The notes: generated by a model not told the origin, from the letters alone. Numbered from the stretch's first letter, positions 9,276-19,092 are shown. The stretch: 64,000 bases of DNA from Roseateles hydrophilus (GCF_026712245.1 NZ_JAPPUY010000004.1:434001-498000); one strand, 5' to 3'. Numbers and translations are program-made.

Positions 9276-9326
9276 CCATGTGAGTCGCCGTCGAGCCTGG
9301 CGAGGGCTGTCCGGATAATCCGGTAC

Positions 9327-10202
9327 ATGCACCTGATGATTCCCCATGCCGCCGCGCTGGACGACGCCGCGCGACATGCCTTTGCCGGCCTGGCCCTGCC
9401 CCATCTGGCCGCCCAGCTGGCCCGGCTCAGCCCCGCCGAGACCTGGGGCAGCGACGAGTTCTCGCCCCAGCCGCCGCACCACCTGGCGCTGGCCGCGCTG
9501 CGCGGCCAGGCCGAGCCCAGCGCTGCAGCCTGGGCCGTGAACGCCGGCCCTGAGCTGCGCTGGGCGCTGATGACGCCGGTGCACCTGGCCGTCGGCACCG
9601 ATGGCGTGGACGTGCTGCCGCCTGCCGCGCTCGCACTGTCGGAATCCGAAGGCGCCCGCTTCGCCGCCGTGCTGCGCGAGCTGTGGCCCGAGGCTGAGGG
9701 CTGGCAATGGCGGCTGCTGGATGCGCAGCGCTGGGCCATCGGCCACGCCAGCGCGCTGGACAGCCTGCAGGCCGCCAGCTTCGAGCGCGCCGCCGGCCAG
9801 CACATCGAGCCCTGGCTGCCGCAGCATCGCACGCTGCGCCGCTGGCAGAACGAGGCCCAGATGCTGCTGCACGGCCATGCACTGAACGCCGAGCGCGAGG
9901 CGCGTGGCGAGCATGTCGTCAACTCGGTCTGGATCGGCGACATCGGCCGCAGCAACGGCCAGCCCGTCGACATCACGGTAGACGACCGCCTGACCGCGCC
10001 GCTGCTCAACGGCGACCTCGCCGCCTGGGCCGAGGCCTGGCAGCGGCTGGATGCCGGCCTGCTGGCGCAGCCGCTGACCAGCCTGACGCTGTGCGGGCAG
10101 CGCTTCGCGCGCCGCTTCACGGCCCAGCCGCTGACGTGGATGGAGCGGCTCAAGCGCCGCTTCCAGGCGCCCGAGCTGGCCAGCGTGCTGGAGACGCTGT
10201 GA
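9327..10202 (+). CDS. RpfE-like / phosphoglycerate mutase-like protein upstream of recJ
   Basis: Protein of 291 residues of the kind found immediately before recJ in many Burkholderiales and annotated either as regulatory protein RpfE type or as a phosphoglycerate-mutase-like protein. No catalytic motif can be named with certainty; the assignment depends on position and overall resemblance (N-terminal LMIPHAAAL, repeated Trp/Leu-rich segments). Its TGA overlaps the recJ GTG start (GTGA), so the two are translationally coupled. A 13-bp odd palindrome CCGGATAATCCGG (9311-9323) lies just before the start and may contain the -10. Confidence 0.8.
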   Translation: MHLMIPHAAALDDAARHAFAGLALPHLAAQLARLSPAETWGSDEFSPQPPHHLALAALRGQAEPSAAAWAVNAGPELRWALMTPVHLAVGTDGVDVLPPAALALSESEGARFAAVLRELWPEAEGWQWRLLDAQRWAIGHASALDSLQAASFERAAGQHIEPWLPQHRTLRRWQNEAQMLLHGHALNAEREARGEHVVNSVWIGDIGRSNGQPVDITVDDRLTAPLLNGDLAAWAEAWQRLDAGLLAQPLTSLTLCGQRFARRFTAQPLTWMERLKRRFQAPELASVLETL

Positions 10203-11923
10203 ACGCGCCGCGGCTGGTGGAGCGCGAGGTCAACCCGCGCAGCGCCTGGGCGCTGGAGCAGGCCGGCGTGGCCCCGCTGCTGGCGCGGCTGCTGGCCGCG
10301 CGCGGCGTGCGCGAGGCCGCCGAGCTGGACGAGAACCTCGGCCAGCTGCTGCCGCCCTCCGGCCTGCTGGGGCTGGACGCGGCCGCCACGCTGCTGGCCG
10401 ACACGCTGCAGGCCGGCCGGCGCATCGTCATCGTGGCCGACTACGACTGCGACGGCGCCACCGCCTGCGCCGTGATGCTGCGCGGCCTGCGCCAGTTGGG
10501 CGCCCGGCCCGACACGGTGGGCTACGTCGTGCCCGACCGCGCCGTGCACGGCTACGGCCTCACGCCCACCATCGTGGACCTGGCGCTGGCACAGCAGCCC
10601 GACCTGCTGGTGACGGTGGACAACGGCATCGCCAGCCTGGCCGGCGTGGCCCATGCCCGCGCGCGCGGTCTGCAGGTGCTGGTGACCGACCACCACCTGC
10701 CCGCCGTCGTCGACGGCGCCGTTGTCGTCCCCGAGGCCTCGGCAATCGTCAACCCCAACCAGCCCGGCTGCAGCTTCCCGAGCAAGTCGCTGGCCGGCGT
10801 GGGCGTGGCCTTCTACGTGCTGCTGGGCCTGCGCGCCGAGCTGCGCCGCCGCGGCGCCCTGCCCCAGCCCGAGCCGCGGCTGGACGGTCTGCTGGACCTG
10901 GTGGCGCTGGGCACGGTGGCCGATGTGGTGAAGCTGGACGCCAACAACCGCCGCCTCGTCGCCCAGGGCCTCAAGCGCATGCGCGCCGGCCGCGCCCAGC
11001 CGGGCGTGATGGCCTTGTTCAGCGCCGCCAAGCGCGATGCCAGCAAGGCCCAGGGCTTTGACCTCGGCTTTGCCTTGGGCCCGCGCATCAACGCCGCCGG
11101 CCGGCTGTCCGACATGACGCTGGGCATCGAGGCGCTGACCACCGACGACCCCGAGCGCGCGCTGGCGCTGGCCACGCAGCTGGACAGCATCAACCGCGAG
11201 CGCCGCGACATCGAGGCCGGCATGCGCGAGATGGCCGAGGCGCGGCTGGACGGGCTTGTCGAGGCGCTGCAGGGCGCACTGCCGCCAGCCGTGGCGCTGT
11301 TCGATGCCGACTTCCACGAGGGCGTGGTGGGCATCGTCGCATCGCGCATCAAGGATCGCGTACACCGCCCCACCTTCGTGTTCGCGCGCGGTGCCGACGG
11401 CCAGCTCAAGGGCTCGGGCCGTTCCATCCCGGGCTTTCACCTGCGCGACGCGCTGGACCTTGTGGCCAAGCGCGAGCCCGACCTGCTGGCCAAGTTCGGC
11501 GGCCACGCGATGGCGGCGGGCGCCACGCTGGCCGTGGACGACATCCACCGCTTTGCGCTCGCGCTGGCCCGGGTGGCCGAGGAGTGGCTCAGCGAGCAGG
11601 ACCTGACCCGCACGCTGCGCCATGACGGCGCGCTGCCGCCCGAGGCTGCCACGCCCGAGACGGCGAGGCTGCTGGACGCACAGGTCTGGGGCCAGGGCTT
11701 CGAGCCGCCGGTGTTCTGCGACCGCTTCGAGCTGGTCTCGCAGCGCCTGGTCGGCGAGAAGCACCTCAAGCTGCGGCTGCGCCAGGCCGGCCGGCTCATC
11801 GACGGCATCTGGTTCAACCACGTGGACATGCTGCCCGAGCGCGCCACGCTGGCCTACCGGCTCAGCCTGGACGAGTGGCAAGGGCAGCAGCGACTGCAAT
11901 ACGTCATCGAGGCCGCGGCCTGA
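10199..11923 (+). CDS. recJ: Single-stranded-DNA-specific exonuclease RecJ
   Basis: 5'-to-3' ssDNA exonuclease of 574 residues acting in RecF-pathway recombination, base excision and mismatch repair. The DHH phosphoesterase motifs are visible: [28 protein letters not shown], and a DHHA1 motif around FGGHAMAAG near the C-terminal third. The GTG start at 10199 overlaps the preceding stop, gives the family length, and begins the characteristic segment. A longer reading into the previous gene is a shadow. Confidence 0.95.
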   Translation: MNAPRLVEREVNPRSAWALEQAGVAPLLARLLAARGVREAAELDENLGQLLPPSGLLGLDAAATLLADTLQAGRRIVIVADYDCDGATACAVMLRGLRQLGARPDTVGYVVPDRAVHGYGLTPTIVDLALAQQPDLLVTVDNGIASLAGVAHARARGLQVLVTDHHLPAVVDGAVVVPEASAIVNPNQPGCSFPSKSLAGVGVAFYVLLGLRAELRRRGALPQPEPRLDGLLDLVALGTVADVVKLDANNRRLVAQGLKRMRAGRAQPGVMALFSAAKRDASKAQGFDLGFALGPRINAAGRLSDMTLGIEALTTDDPERALALATQLDSINRERRDIEAGMREMAEARLDGLVEALQGALPPAVALFDADFHEGVVGIVASRIKDRVHRPTFVFARGADGQLKGSGRSIPGFHLRDALDLVAKREPDLLAKFGGHAMAAGATLAVDDIHRFALALARVAEEWLSEQDLTRTLRHDGALPPEAATPETARLLDAQVWGQGFEPPVFCDRFELVSQRLVGEKHLKLRLRQAGRLIDGIWFNHVDMLPERATLAYRLSLDEWQGQQRLQYVIEAAA

Positions 11924-12086
11924 GCCGCTGAGGCGCTGAGCCCCCCCCGCGCGCCCGGGGCGTGACGCAGTTGGCAGGAGCAACACCCGGGCTTACCCGC
12001 GTCACGGGACTGTCACAACCGCTTCCAAGAATGGGCAGCGGTGGCTCTGTCGGCTGTTTCGGCAGGGCGCGCCGCTCGGAGCCCTC

Positions 12087-13904
12087 ATGCGCGAATCGGC
12101 GCCAGACCCTCTTGCCCACGCCCTGGACCGGCTGATCGCGCAGCGCAGCTTCGACATCCATTTCCAGCCGCTGGTCGCCATCGACCGCGCCGACATCTAC
12201 GGCTTCGAGGCCCTCACGCGCGCGCCGGCTGACGGCCCGCTGCACTCGCCCCTGGTGCTGTTCGAGGCCGCAGCGCGTTTGGGCCGGCTGGTGGAGCTGG
12301 AGCGGCTGATCGTGCAGCGCGCAATGCAGCGCTTCAAGGCACTGGGCCTGCCCGGCAGCCTGTTCCTCAACGTCACCGCCGACACCCTGCTGGGCGCGCG
12401 CGAGCATGCCGGCCGGCTGGCCGCGCAGCTGCAGGAACTCGGCCTGCCGACCTCCCGTGTGGTCATCGAGCTGACCGAGACGCGGCCCATCGACGACATG
12501 GCGCAGCTGGATGGCGCCTTGCAGGCGCTGCGCGAGCGGGGCTTTCGTGTTGCGCTGGATGACCTTGGCGAAGGCTTTGCGTCGCTGCGCCGCTGGATGG
12601 AGATGCGGCCGGACTTCGTCAAGATCGACCGCCACTTCATCGACGGCATTGCGCAGGAGCCGCTGAAGCAGCAGTTCGTGCGCTCCATCGTCGAGATGGC
12701 TGCCACCAGCGGCTGCGAGGTGGTGGCCGAGGGGCTGGAGCAGGAGCCTGACCTGGACGTGCTGCGCCGCCTGGGCGTGACGCTGTGCCAGGGCTACCTC
12801 TTCGCCCGCCCCAGCGCCACGCCGCGCGCATCGCTGAGCGTGCCATGGAGCGCGCGCCTGGCCACCGCTGCGCAACCCCGCCTGCTGCAGAACGATCTGG
12901 CGCTGCCGCTGGGCCAGGGCGCCATCACGACCGCGGCACAGCTGGCTCGCCGCGGGCTCACCGTCACGCCGGACACCAGCTGCCGCAGCATCGTGGACCT
13001 GTTCCACGGCGACGACCAACTGCTGGCCATTCCCGTGCTCGACGACCAGCAGCGCCCCATCGGCGTGCTGCGCTCGCTGCATGTGCTCAAGCGCAGCACG
13101 GAGCGCTTCTTCATGGACATCTTCGACCGGCGCAGCTGCGTGGAGCTGATGGACCCGCACCCCCTGGTGTTCGACGTCGCCACGCCGCTGCGCGCGATGA
13201 GTGACGCCGTGGCCAACCTGGACGAGCGGCTGATGATCGACGGCTTCATCGTCACCCGTGAGGGCAGCTACTTCGGCGCCGGGCGCAGCTCCGACCTGCT
13301 CAAGGCCGTCTCCGACCTGCAGGTACACGCCGCCCGCTACGCCAACCCGCTGACGCTGCTGCCCGGCAACGTGCCGCTGGACAACCACCTGGAGCGCCTC
13401 ATCGAGGCCGGCGAAACCTTCGCCGCCGTGGTGTGGGACATCGACCACTTCAAGCCCTTCAACGACGTCTACGGTTACCGCATCGGCGACGACATCATCC
13501 GCCTGGCGGCGCGCGTGCTGACCCAGGCGGTGGACCCGCAGCTGGACTTCGTGGGCCATGTGGGTGGCGATGATTTCGTGCTGGCCATGATCAGCCCGGA
13601 CTGGGAGGCACGCCTCACCCGCATCTGCCAGGCCTTTGATGCCGGCGTGCGCAGCTTCTTCTCCGCCGAGCACCTGGCTGCCGGCGGCTACGTGACGCTG
13701 AACCGCCAGCACCAGCCCAGCTTCCACCCGCTGCCCACCTTCTCGGCGGGCGCCATCCTGCATGTGCCCGGCTCGTTCGACAACGCGCGCGCACTGAGCG
13801 CCGCGCTCGCCGAGCCCAAGCGCGTGGCCAAAGGCCGCGCCGGCAACAGCCGTTACTTCATCGACCGCCGCCATCCCCAACCGCGCCACGACCTGGCCGC
13901 CTGA
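12087..13904 (+). CDS. EAL - CBS pair - GGDEF (GGDDF) cyclic-di-GMP protein
   Basis: Cytosolic protein of 605 residues. The N-terminal EAL domain (about 10-250) has FQPLVAI, EALTR (41-45), LNVTAD, IELTE, DDLGEGFASL, KIDRHF and VVAEGLE, so the phosphodiesterase site looks intact. A CBS pair follows (about 270-400), then a GGDEF-type domain (about 420-590) whose signature is GGDDF near 493-497. The catalytic Glu is thus Asp and no RxxD inhibitory site is seen, suggesting an inactive or GTP-sensing cyclase domain. GGAG precedes the ATG by 5 nt. The chemoreceptor gene follows after 12 bp. Confidence 0.9.
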   Translation: MRESAPDPLAHALDRLIAQRSFDIHFQPLVAIDRADIYGFEALTRAPADGPLHSPLVLFEAAARLGRLVELERLIVQRAMQRFKALGLPGSLFLNVTADTLLGAREHAGRLAAQLQELGLPTSRVVIELTETRPIDDMAQLDGALQALRERGFRVALDDLGEGFASLRRWMEMRPDFVKIDRHFIDGIAQEPLKQQFVRSIVEMAATSGCEVVAEGLEQEPDLDVLRRLGVTLCQGYLFARPSATPRASLSVPWSARLATAAQPRLLQNDLALPLGQGAITTAAQLARRGLTVTPDTSCRSIVDLFHGDDQLLAIPVLDDQQRPIGVLRSLHVLKRSTERFFMDIFDRRSCVELMDPHPLVFDVATPLRAMSDAVANLDERLMIDGFIVTREGSYFGAGRSSDLLKAVSDLQVHAARYANPLTLLPGNVPLDNHLERLIEAGETFAAVVWDIDHFKPFNDVYGYRIGDDIIRLAARVLTQAVDPQLDFVGHVGGDDFVLAMISPDWEARLTRICQAFDAGVRSFFSAEHLAAGGYVTLNRQHQPSFHPLPTFSAGAILHVPGSFDNARALSAALAEPKRVAKGRAGNSRYFIDRRHPQPRHDLAA

Positions 13905-13916
13905 ACAACCCCACCC

Positions 13917-15836
13917 ATGACGCTACTCAAGTTCTCCGAACACTGGAGCCTGCGCACGCGGCTCGGTCTTGTGGCCGTGCTGTCGCTGATGCTGGGCCTG
14001 TTGCCCAGCAGCGCGCTGCTGAACCAGTACATCGAGCAACTCGATGTCGTGTCCACCGAACAACATGGCCTGCCAGCCAACCAGGCCTGGCAGGCGCTGC
14101 TGGCCGCGCTGCAGCATCAGCGGGGCCTGGGCGCCGAGGCGCTGAGCACCAAGCCTGAGCTCAAGCCACAGGCCGTCGCCGCCACGCAGCAGGTGCTGCA
14201 AGCGCTGCAAGCGCTGGAGCAGGCGCTGGCCGACGACAAGCTGGCGCCGGCCCTCGTCGCCCAGCAGCGCGAGCGCGTGTCGGGGCTGCGGGCACTGCAA
14301 GCCACCCTGACCAAGGCGCTGACGGAGGGCCCGCTCGATGCGGGCCGCCTCATGACCGCACAGCGCCAGCTGGCGCACCTGGCGTTCGAGGCCATCGCCG
14401 AGCTCAACGCCGGCACAGGCCTGCTGCTGGACCCACAGGCCTCGTCCTACTTCGCCATCATCGCGGGCCTGCAGGCAGCACCCCGGGTGCAGGACGCGCT
14501 GTCCGAGCTCGGCGCCCTGGCCCGCGCCGCCGCTGTGGACGACATGGCCAACATGGCGGCCGCGCACACCCGCTACCGCGAGCACGCCACACAGATGCAA
14601 ATCCATCTGCAGCTGGCGCTGCAGGCCGACCAGGGCGCGCTCAGCGAACGCCTCAAGCCCCTGGCGGACAAAGCCAAGGCGCAGCGCCAGCAGGTGGACG
14701 AGACGCTGGCGGCCGCTGCCAGCGACGTCAACTTCCCGTTGGATCAACTGGCCGCCCGCCTCGCAGAGGCTGCTGCGCTGCAAAGCCAGCTCAGCGCGCA
14801 GGTGGTCGAGGCGCTGCAGGCCGCGCTGGCCGACCGGGCCGACACCGCCCGCACCTCGCGCAACGCCGTGCTCGTGCTGCTGCCGGCAACGCTGGCGCTG
14901 ATGGTCTTCATCATGGTGCGCTCCATCCGGCAACTGCTGATTCCGGTGGGGCAGATGGTGGACGTGACCGAACGCATCGCCGCCGGTGACCTCAGCCAGA
15001 CCGTGCCCGCGGGCCGGCGCGACGAGCTCGGCCGCGTGCTCAGCGCACTGGGTCACATGCAGCAGCGCCTGCGCGACCTGGTGGAGCGCATCCACACCGA
15101 CGCCGCAGGCATACGCCATGCCGTGCACGAGATCGCGGCGGGCAACCAGGATCTTGCCGACCGCACCGAGCAGGCCGCCGCGCGCCTGCAGCAGACCGCC
15201 TCCAACGTCCAGTCCCTCACCGCAGCCGTGCAGCACAGCCGGGCCTCGGCACGCGACGCCGAGGCGCTGGCCAGCTCGGCGGCCGGCGTTGCCGCGCAGG
15301 GCGGGCAGATCGTCGGCGAGGTCGTCGCCACGATGAAGGGCATTGAGGAGGCCAGCCGCCGCATCGGCGACATCACGGGCCTGATCGACGGCATTGCCTT
15401 CCAGACCAACATCCTGGCGCTGAACGCCGCGGTCGAGGCCGCCCGGGCCGGCGACGCTGGCCGGGGCTTCGCCGTGGTGGCCACCGAGGTGCGCGCGCTG
15501 GCCCAGCGCAGCGCCACGGCGGCCCGCGAGATCAAGTCGCTGATCGGTCAGTCCGTTGAGCGCGTGGAGGCCGGCACCGCCCAGGCCGCTGAGGCGGGCA
15601 GCGCCGTCGAGGCCATCCTCGGCAAGGTGCGTGACATGAACACGCTCATCCACGCCATGGCTGAACAGACGCGCGCCCAGGCGCAACAGACCGACGAGGT
15701 GGGTGACGCGGTGCGGGCCATCGACGCCATGACGCAGCAGAACGCGGCGCTCGTCGAGGAGGCCGCCGCCGCGGCCGACAGCCTGCGCGGCCAGGCCCAG
15801 GGCATGGACGACACCGTCAACGCCTTCCGGCTGTGA
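13917..15836 (+). CDS. Methyl-accepting chemotaxis protein
   Basis: Chemoreceptor of 639 residues. TM1 is at about 18-38 and TM2 at about 317-337, enclosing a long helical periplasmic domain with an [10 protein letters not shown] segment resembling NIT-type sensors. A HAMP linker ([11 protein letters not shown]) and the signalling hairpin [20 protein letters not shown] follow. The C-terminus lacks a CheR-binding NWETF-like pentapeptide. It is probably transcribed with the upstream c-di-GMP protein (12 bp gap), hinting at linked control of motility and second messenger. The ligand is unknown. Confidence 0.94.
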   Translation: MTLLKFSEHWSLRTRLGLVAVLSLMLGLLPSSALLNQYIEQLDVVSTEQHGLPANQAWQALLAALQHQRGLGAEALSTKPELKPQAVAATQQVLQALQALEQALADDKLAPALVAQQRERVSGLRALQATLTKALTEGPLDAGRLMTAQRQLAHLAFEAIAELNAGTGLLLDPQASSYFAIIAGLQAAPRVQDALSELGALARAAAVDDMANMAAAHTRYREHATQMQIHLQLALQADQGALSERLKPLADKAKAQRQQVDETLAAAASDVNFPLDQLAARLAEAAALQSQLSAQVVEALQAALADRADTARTSRNAVLVLLPATLALMVFIMVRSIRQLLIPVGQMVDVTERIAAGDLSQTVPAGRRDELGRVLSALGHMQQRLRDLVERIHTDAAGIRHAVHEIAAGNQDLADRTEQAAARLQQTASNVQSLTAAVQHSRASARDAEALASSAAGVAAQGGQIVGEVVATMKGIEEASRRIGDITGLIDGIAFQTNILALNAAVEAARAGDAGRGFAVVATEVRALAQRSATAAREIKSLIGQSVERVEAGTAQAAEAGSAVEAILGKVRDMNTLIHAMAEQTRAQAQQTDEVGDAVRAIDAMTQQNAALVEEAAAAADSLRGQAQGMDDTVNAFRL

Positions 15837-15888
15837 GCAACAAGCCCTGCTGACGGTAGCGGCATGGCCGGCCTGCCAGAATCAAGCT

Positions 15889-16770
15889 GTGAACCTCGCC
15901 GCCACGCTCAACGCCGACCTGCACTGCCACTCCACCGTCTCGGACGGCACGCTGACGCCCGAGGCGCTGGCCGCGCGGGCGCACGCGGCCGGCGTGCAGC
16001 TGTGGTCGCTGACCGACCATGACGAGATCGGCGGCCAGCAGCGCGCCATCGACGCCGCCCGGGCGCTGGGCCTGCCCTACCTGACGGGCACCGAGATCTC
16101 GGTCACCTTCGCGGGCCGCGTGGTGCACATCGTGGGCCTGGGCTTCGACCACACCGCGCCCGAACTGATCGAGGGCCTGCGCGCCACCCGGGGCGGCCGC
16201 GAGGCCCGTGCCCGCGAGATGGCAGCCAGCCTGGCAGCGGCCGGCATCCCCGGCGCGTTCGAGGGCGCGCTGAAGTACGTCGGCAACCCCGACCTGATCT
16301 CGCGCACTCACTTCGCCCGCTTTCTGGTGGACGGCGGTCACTGCAGCGACGTGCCCGAGGTCTTCCGTCGCTTCTTGACCGAGGGCAAGCCCGGCTTCGT
16401 GGCGCACAAGTGGGCCAGCCTGAAGGATGCGGTGGGCTGGATCACCCGCGCGGGTGGCGCCGCCGTCATCGCCCACCCTGGCCGCTACGACTTCACGCCC
16501 ACCGAGGAATACGCGCTCATCACCGAGTTCGTCGCCCACGGCGGCCGCGGCATCGAGGTGGTGACCGGCAGCCACACGCCGGCCGAGTTCACAGAATACG
16601 CAGACATCGCCCGCGAGTTCGACCTGCTGGCCTCGCGCGGCTCGGACTTCCACTGCCCCGAGGAAAGCCGCGTCGATCTCGGCACGCTGCCGCCGTTGCC
16701 CGCCAGCCTCACACCCGTGTGGGCGGCCCTGGCGGATCGCATCCACCGCCCGACAACTGTAGGCGGCTGA
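15889..16770 (+). CDS. rnm: PHP-domain phosphoesterase, RNase AM (YciV/TrpH) type
   Basis: Enzyme of 293 residues of the PHP family: ADLHCHSTVSDG and LTDHDEIGG are the first two metal-binding motifs, AVIAHPGRY the third, and SDFHCPEE the last. The E. coli relative RNase AM trims 5' ends of rRNAs and degrades short RNAs and nucleoside 3',5'-bisphosphates. The start is GTG at 15889, right before MNLAATLNADLHCHS. In many proteobacteria this gene is next to yciO; here a PEP-CTERM gene on the other strand intervenes. Confidence 0.9.
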   Translation: MNLAATLNADLHCHSTVSDGTLTPEALAARAHAAGVQLWSLTDHDEIGGQQRAIDAARALGLPYLTGTEISVTFAGRVVHIVGLGFDHTAPELIEGLRATRGGREARAREMAASLAAAGIPGAFEGALKYVGNPDLISRTHFARFLVDGGHCSDVPEVFRRFLTEGKPGFVAHKWASLKDAVGWITRAGGAAVIAHPGRYDFTPTEEYALITEFVAHGGRGIEVVTGSHTPAEFTEYADIAREFDLLASRGSDFHCPEESRVDLGTLPPLPASLTPVWAALADRIHRPTTVGG

Positions 16771-16782
16771 GTCATCGCGCGT

Positions 16783-17823
16783 TCAGCCGCGACGACTTGG
16801 CCGGCGCCCCGCCGCCAGCCCAGCCAGCGCCAGACCCACCAGCGCCAGCGAACCCGGCTCGGGCAGCGCCTCGGCGCGTTGCAGTTCGGGATAGAGGAAT
16901 TGGCGGGTGCCGTACTCGTCGTTGGTCAGCGGCACGGCCGTGCCCAGCGGCAACGCGGCGCTGATGCCCAGGCCACGGGACTCCATCAGCAGGTTGACCC
17001 CGGCAGCCGTGCTGCTGGCACCGATGCCGTAGCGCTGCAGGCCCGCCGAACTCGAAGGATCGAACGGGTCCACCAGCAGCGCCCAGGAGTTGCTCATCGT
17101 ACCGGCCGGGTCGGCCGCGCTGAAGTTGTCGTCGATGAAGCTCCCCGGGTTGATGTCGCCCTCCACATCACCCAAGCCCAGCGCATGGCCCAGCTCGTGG
17201 GTCAGCAGCCGCTGGAAGATGTCCAGCGTGTAGGCCGCGCCGCTGTTGCTGTTGAGATAGACGTCGGCACCCGAGATCGCACGGGAATGCGCGTAATTGG
17301 CGACACCGGAGGTCAGCGTCACCGGCGAGCCGATGCCGTTGAACCAGGTTTCGCCCTGCAAGCCGTTGTCACCGACATTCCAGAACCTGGCATCGGCGGT
17401 CGCGATCAGGTCGATCTCAGCCCCGTTGATGTCGATGCCACCGCCCGCCACCCCCTGCACCGACGTGCCCAGGTCCGCCACGAAGCTCAGGGCCGTGCCC
17501 AAGCCAGTGACCGGGTCCACCGAGGCCCAGGCGGCGAAGGAGTCCTGCACCGCCTGGGTGAAGGCCGCCACGGTGGGCGCTGCGCCAGACCAGGTGAAGC
17601 GGTCACGGAAAGCCTCGAAGGAGCCGCCGGACATGGAATAGCGCAAGCCGCCGTCCAGCGAGCGCTCATTGCCGTCGATGGTGCGGGCCGCAGCATCCCA
17701 TCGGAAGACGCCGCCGGTCAGGCCGGTGGGGTCCATGCCGAACACCACCCCGGCCTGCGCAGGCGGCGCCAGCAACGCGGCACCCATCGTCAAGACCAGA
17801 CTCCAAGCGCGAATGGATTTCAT
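16783..17823 (-). CDS. PEP-CTERM sorted, metzincin-like metalloprotease
   Basis: Exported protein of 346 residues. It has an N-terminal signal peptide (cut near PPAQAG) and a C-terminal PEP-CTERM tripartite tail: PEPGS, a hydrophobic helix, and GRRPSRRG, the sorting signal recognised by exosortase. A zinc-site motif HELGHALGLGD fits the HExxHxxGxx(H/D) metzincin pattern. No exosortase is in this window. A GAGG Shine-Dalgarno lies 7 nt before the ATG, and a sigma-54-type promoter lies upstream (17860-17875). The gene splits the rnm and yciO genes, consistent with insertion of a surface-protein gene between them. Confidence 0.85.
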   Translation of the reverse strand: MKSIRAWSLVLTMGAALLAPPAQAGVVFGMDPTGLTGGVFRWDAAARTIDGNERSLDGGLRYSMSGGSFEAFRDRFTWSGAAPTVAAFTQAVQDSFAAWASVDPVTGLGTALSFVADLGTSVQGVAGGGIDINGAEIDLIATADARFWNVGDNGLQGETWFNGIGSPVTLTSGVANYAHSRAISGADVYLNSNSGAAYTLDIFQRLLTHELGHALGLGDVEGDINPGSFIDDNFSAADPAGTMSNSWALLVDPFDPSSSAGLQRYGIGASSTAAGVNLLMESRGLGISAALPLGTAVPLTNDEYGTRQFLYPELQRAEALPEPGSLALVGLALAGLAAGRRPSRRG

Positions 17824-17859
17824 GGCAATGCCTCGCTATGAAGGGAGGCCTGCCCAGGT

Positions 17860-17875
17860 CGCAAGTTCCAGGCCA
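17860..17875 (-). promoter_or_regulatory. Candidate sigma-54 promoter of the PEP-CTERM gene
   Basis: The minus strand reads TGGCCTGGAACTTGCG: GG and GC spaced by exactly 10 nt, matching the -24/-12 consensus TGGCAC-N5-TTGC. The predicted start of transcription near 17849 leaves a leader of about 26 nt containing the GAGG ribosome site. PEP-CTERM genes in floc-forming betaproteobacteria are known to depend on RpoN with the PrsK/PrsR pair, so the placement is biologically sensible. Confidence 0.6.
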
Positions 17876-17974
17876 TTGGCCGCTGCTCATGGGCGCGCGG
17901 ACCAACAACCCGCGGCAGATCGCCTGCGTCTGTAAAGCGAATCGACATCGGCGCTGGCCGGTAGGATCGGCCGC

Positions 17975-18610
17975 ATGGCCCAGCTCTTCGAAGTCCACCC
18001 CGACAACCCGCAACCCCGCTTCCTGCGCCAGTGCGTGCAGATGCTGCAGGCCGGCGGCATCGGCGCGGTGCCGACCGACTCCAGCTACGCCTTCGTCTGC
18101 CACCTGAACGACAAGTCAGCGGCCGAGGCCCTGCGGCGGGTGCGGGGGGTGGACGACAAGCACCACCTGACGCTGCTGTGCCGCGACCTGTCGGAGCTGG
18201 CCACCTACGCGATGGTGGACAACCGGCAGTACCGGCTGCTGAAGCTGGCCACACCGGGGGCGTACACCTTCATCCTGCCGGCCACCAAGGAAGTGCCGCG
18301 GCGCCTCTCGCACCCCAGCCGCCGCACCATCGGCCTGCGCGTGCCGGAGCACCGCGTCACGCAGGACCTGCTGGCGCTGCTGGGCGAGCCGCTGCTGTCC
18401 ACCACGCTGATCCCGCCCGGCGACAGCGAGGCGCTGAACGACGCCAGCGAAGTGGCCGAGCGGCTGGACCGGCAGCTGCAGTTCATCCTTGACGCCGGCG
18501 CCTGCCCGGCCCAGCCCACCACGGTGCTGGACCTCAGCCAGGGCGACGAGCCCGTGTTGGTGCGCCAGGGCCGGGGCGACGTGGCCCGTCTGGGCCTGCA
18601 GCTGGGCTGA
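17975..18610 (+). CDS. yciO: YciO/Sua5/YrdC family protein
   Basis: Protein of 211 residues with the YrdC fold: GGIGAVPTDSSYAFVCHL is the nucleotide/threonine-binding loop region, and KHHLTLLCRDLSELATYA and PGAYTFILPATKEVP follow. TsaC/Sua5 members make threonylcarbamoyl-AMP for the tRNA t6A modification. The wording of the motifs (PGAYTFIL, no C-terminal Sua5 domain) is closer to YciO, whose role is less settled. It is usually coupled with rnm; here it is separated from it by about 1.2 kb. Confidence 0.88.
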   Translation: MAQLFEVHPDNPQPRFLRQCVQMLQAGGIGAVPTDSSYAFVCHLNDKSAAEALRRVRGVDDKHHLTLLCRDLSELATYAMVDNRQYRLLKLATPGAYTFILPATKEVPRRLSHPSRRTIGLRVPEHRVTQDLLALLGEPLLSTTLIPPGDSEALNDASEVAERLDRQLQFILDAGACPAQPTTVLDLSQGDEPVLVRQGRGDVARLGLQLG

Positions 18611-18780
18611 ACGCGGCTGAAACCGGCGCCGCGGGTTACCACTCATCCCGCCTTGCTGCAGTTCATCCGGCGCGGCCCGCGATTGATCGCAGTCGGGTGG
18701 CGGGGCCCGGCCCCATTGCAGACACTGACTCCATCGAACAAGCAATCACGCGGTTCGAAACCCACCGAATGGAGTCCATC

Positions 18781-19092
18781 ATGAACCTGCAAGACAAGCT
18801 CTTCACCGCCGTCATCGCCGCTGCTGCTGGCCTGACCTTCTCCGTCGCCGCCACCGCCGCGCCGCAGCCCACCGTCAAGCTGGAACGCGTCGTCGTCACC
18901 GGCAAGGCCGTCCGTGCCGAAGCCCCGGTCATCGCCCAGTTGCCCCGCGTCATCGTGACCGGCACGGCCGTGCGCACTGAGGCACAAGTGGTGGCCCAGT
19001 TGCCGCGCGTCGTCGTCACCGGCTACAGCGAAGCGACGCTGCTGCGCCACACCACGCTGGCCGCTGCCAAGCCCGCCACCAAGCGCATCTGA
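18781..19092 (+). CDS. Small exported protein with VVVTG repeats
   Basis: Unrecognised protein of 103 residues. GGAG at 18771-18774 lies 6 nt before ATG 18781, which is therefore preferred to the in-frame starts at 18697 and 18769. A signal peptide is cut after about TAAAAP. The mature part is about two and a half copies of a 20-residue unit: RVVVTGKAVRAEAPVIAQ, then RVIVTGTAVRTEAQVVAQ, then RVVVTGYSEA. The (V/I)VVTG motif is also common at the N-terminus of TonB-dependent receptor plug domains; whether this is related is unclear. No receptor gene is adjacent. Confidence 0.75.
   Translation: MNLQDKLFTAVIAAAAGLTFSVAATAAPQPTVKLERVVVTGKAVRAEAPVIAQLPRVIVTGTAVRTEAQVVAQLPRVVVTGYSEATLLRHTTLAAAKPATKRI

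Noticed and set aside
11961..12006. CGTGACGC/GCGTCACG inverted repeat between recJ and the EAL gene, considered as a c-di-GMP riboswitch
   Set aside because: Only an 8-bp stem with a 30-nt loop; none of the conserved GEMM riboswitch core bases could be found.
13923..15686. 587-codon open frame antisense to the chemoreceptor
   Set aside because: Shadow caused by high GC; codons lack a sensible protein and the sense frame is a clear MCP. The same holds for the very long antisense frames over pepN/prfB, ptrB and xylA.
18697..18780. Longer N-terminus for the VVVTG repeat protein
   Set aside because: It would bury the signal peptide 28 residues inside the protein; GGAG fits ATG 18781.
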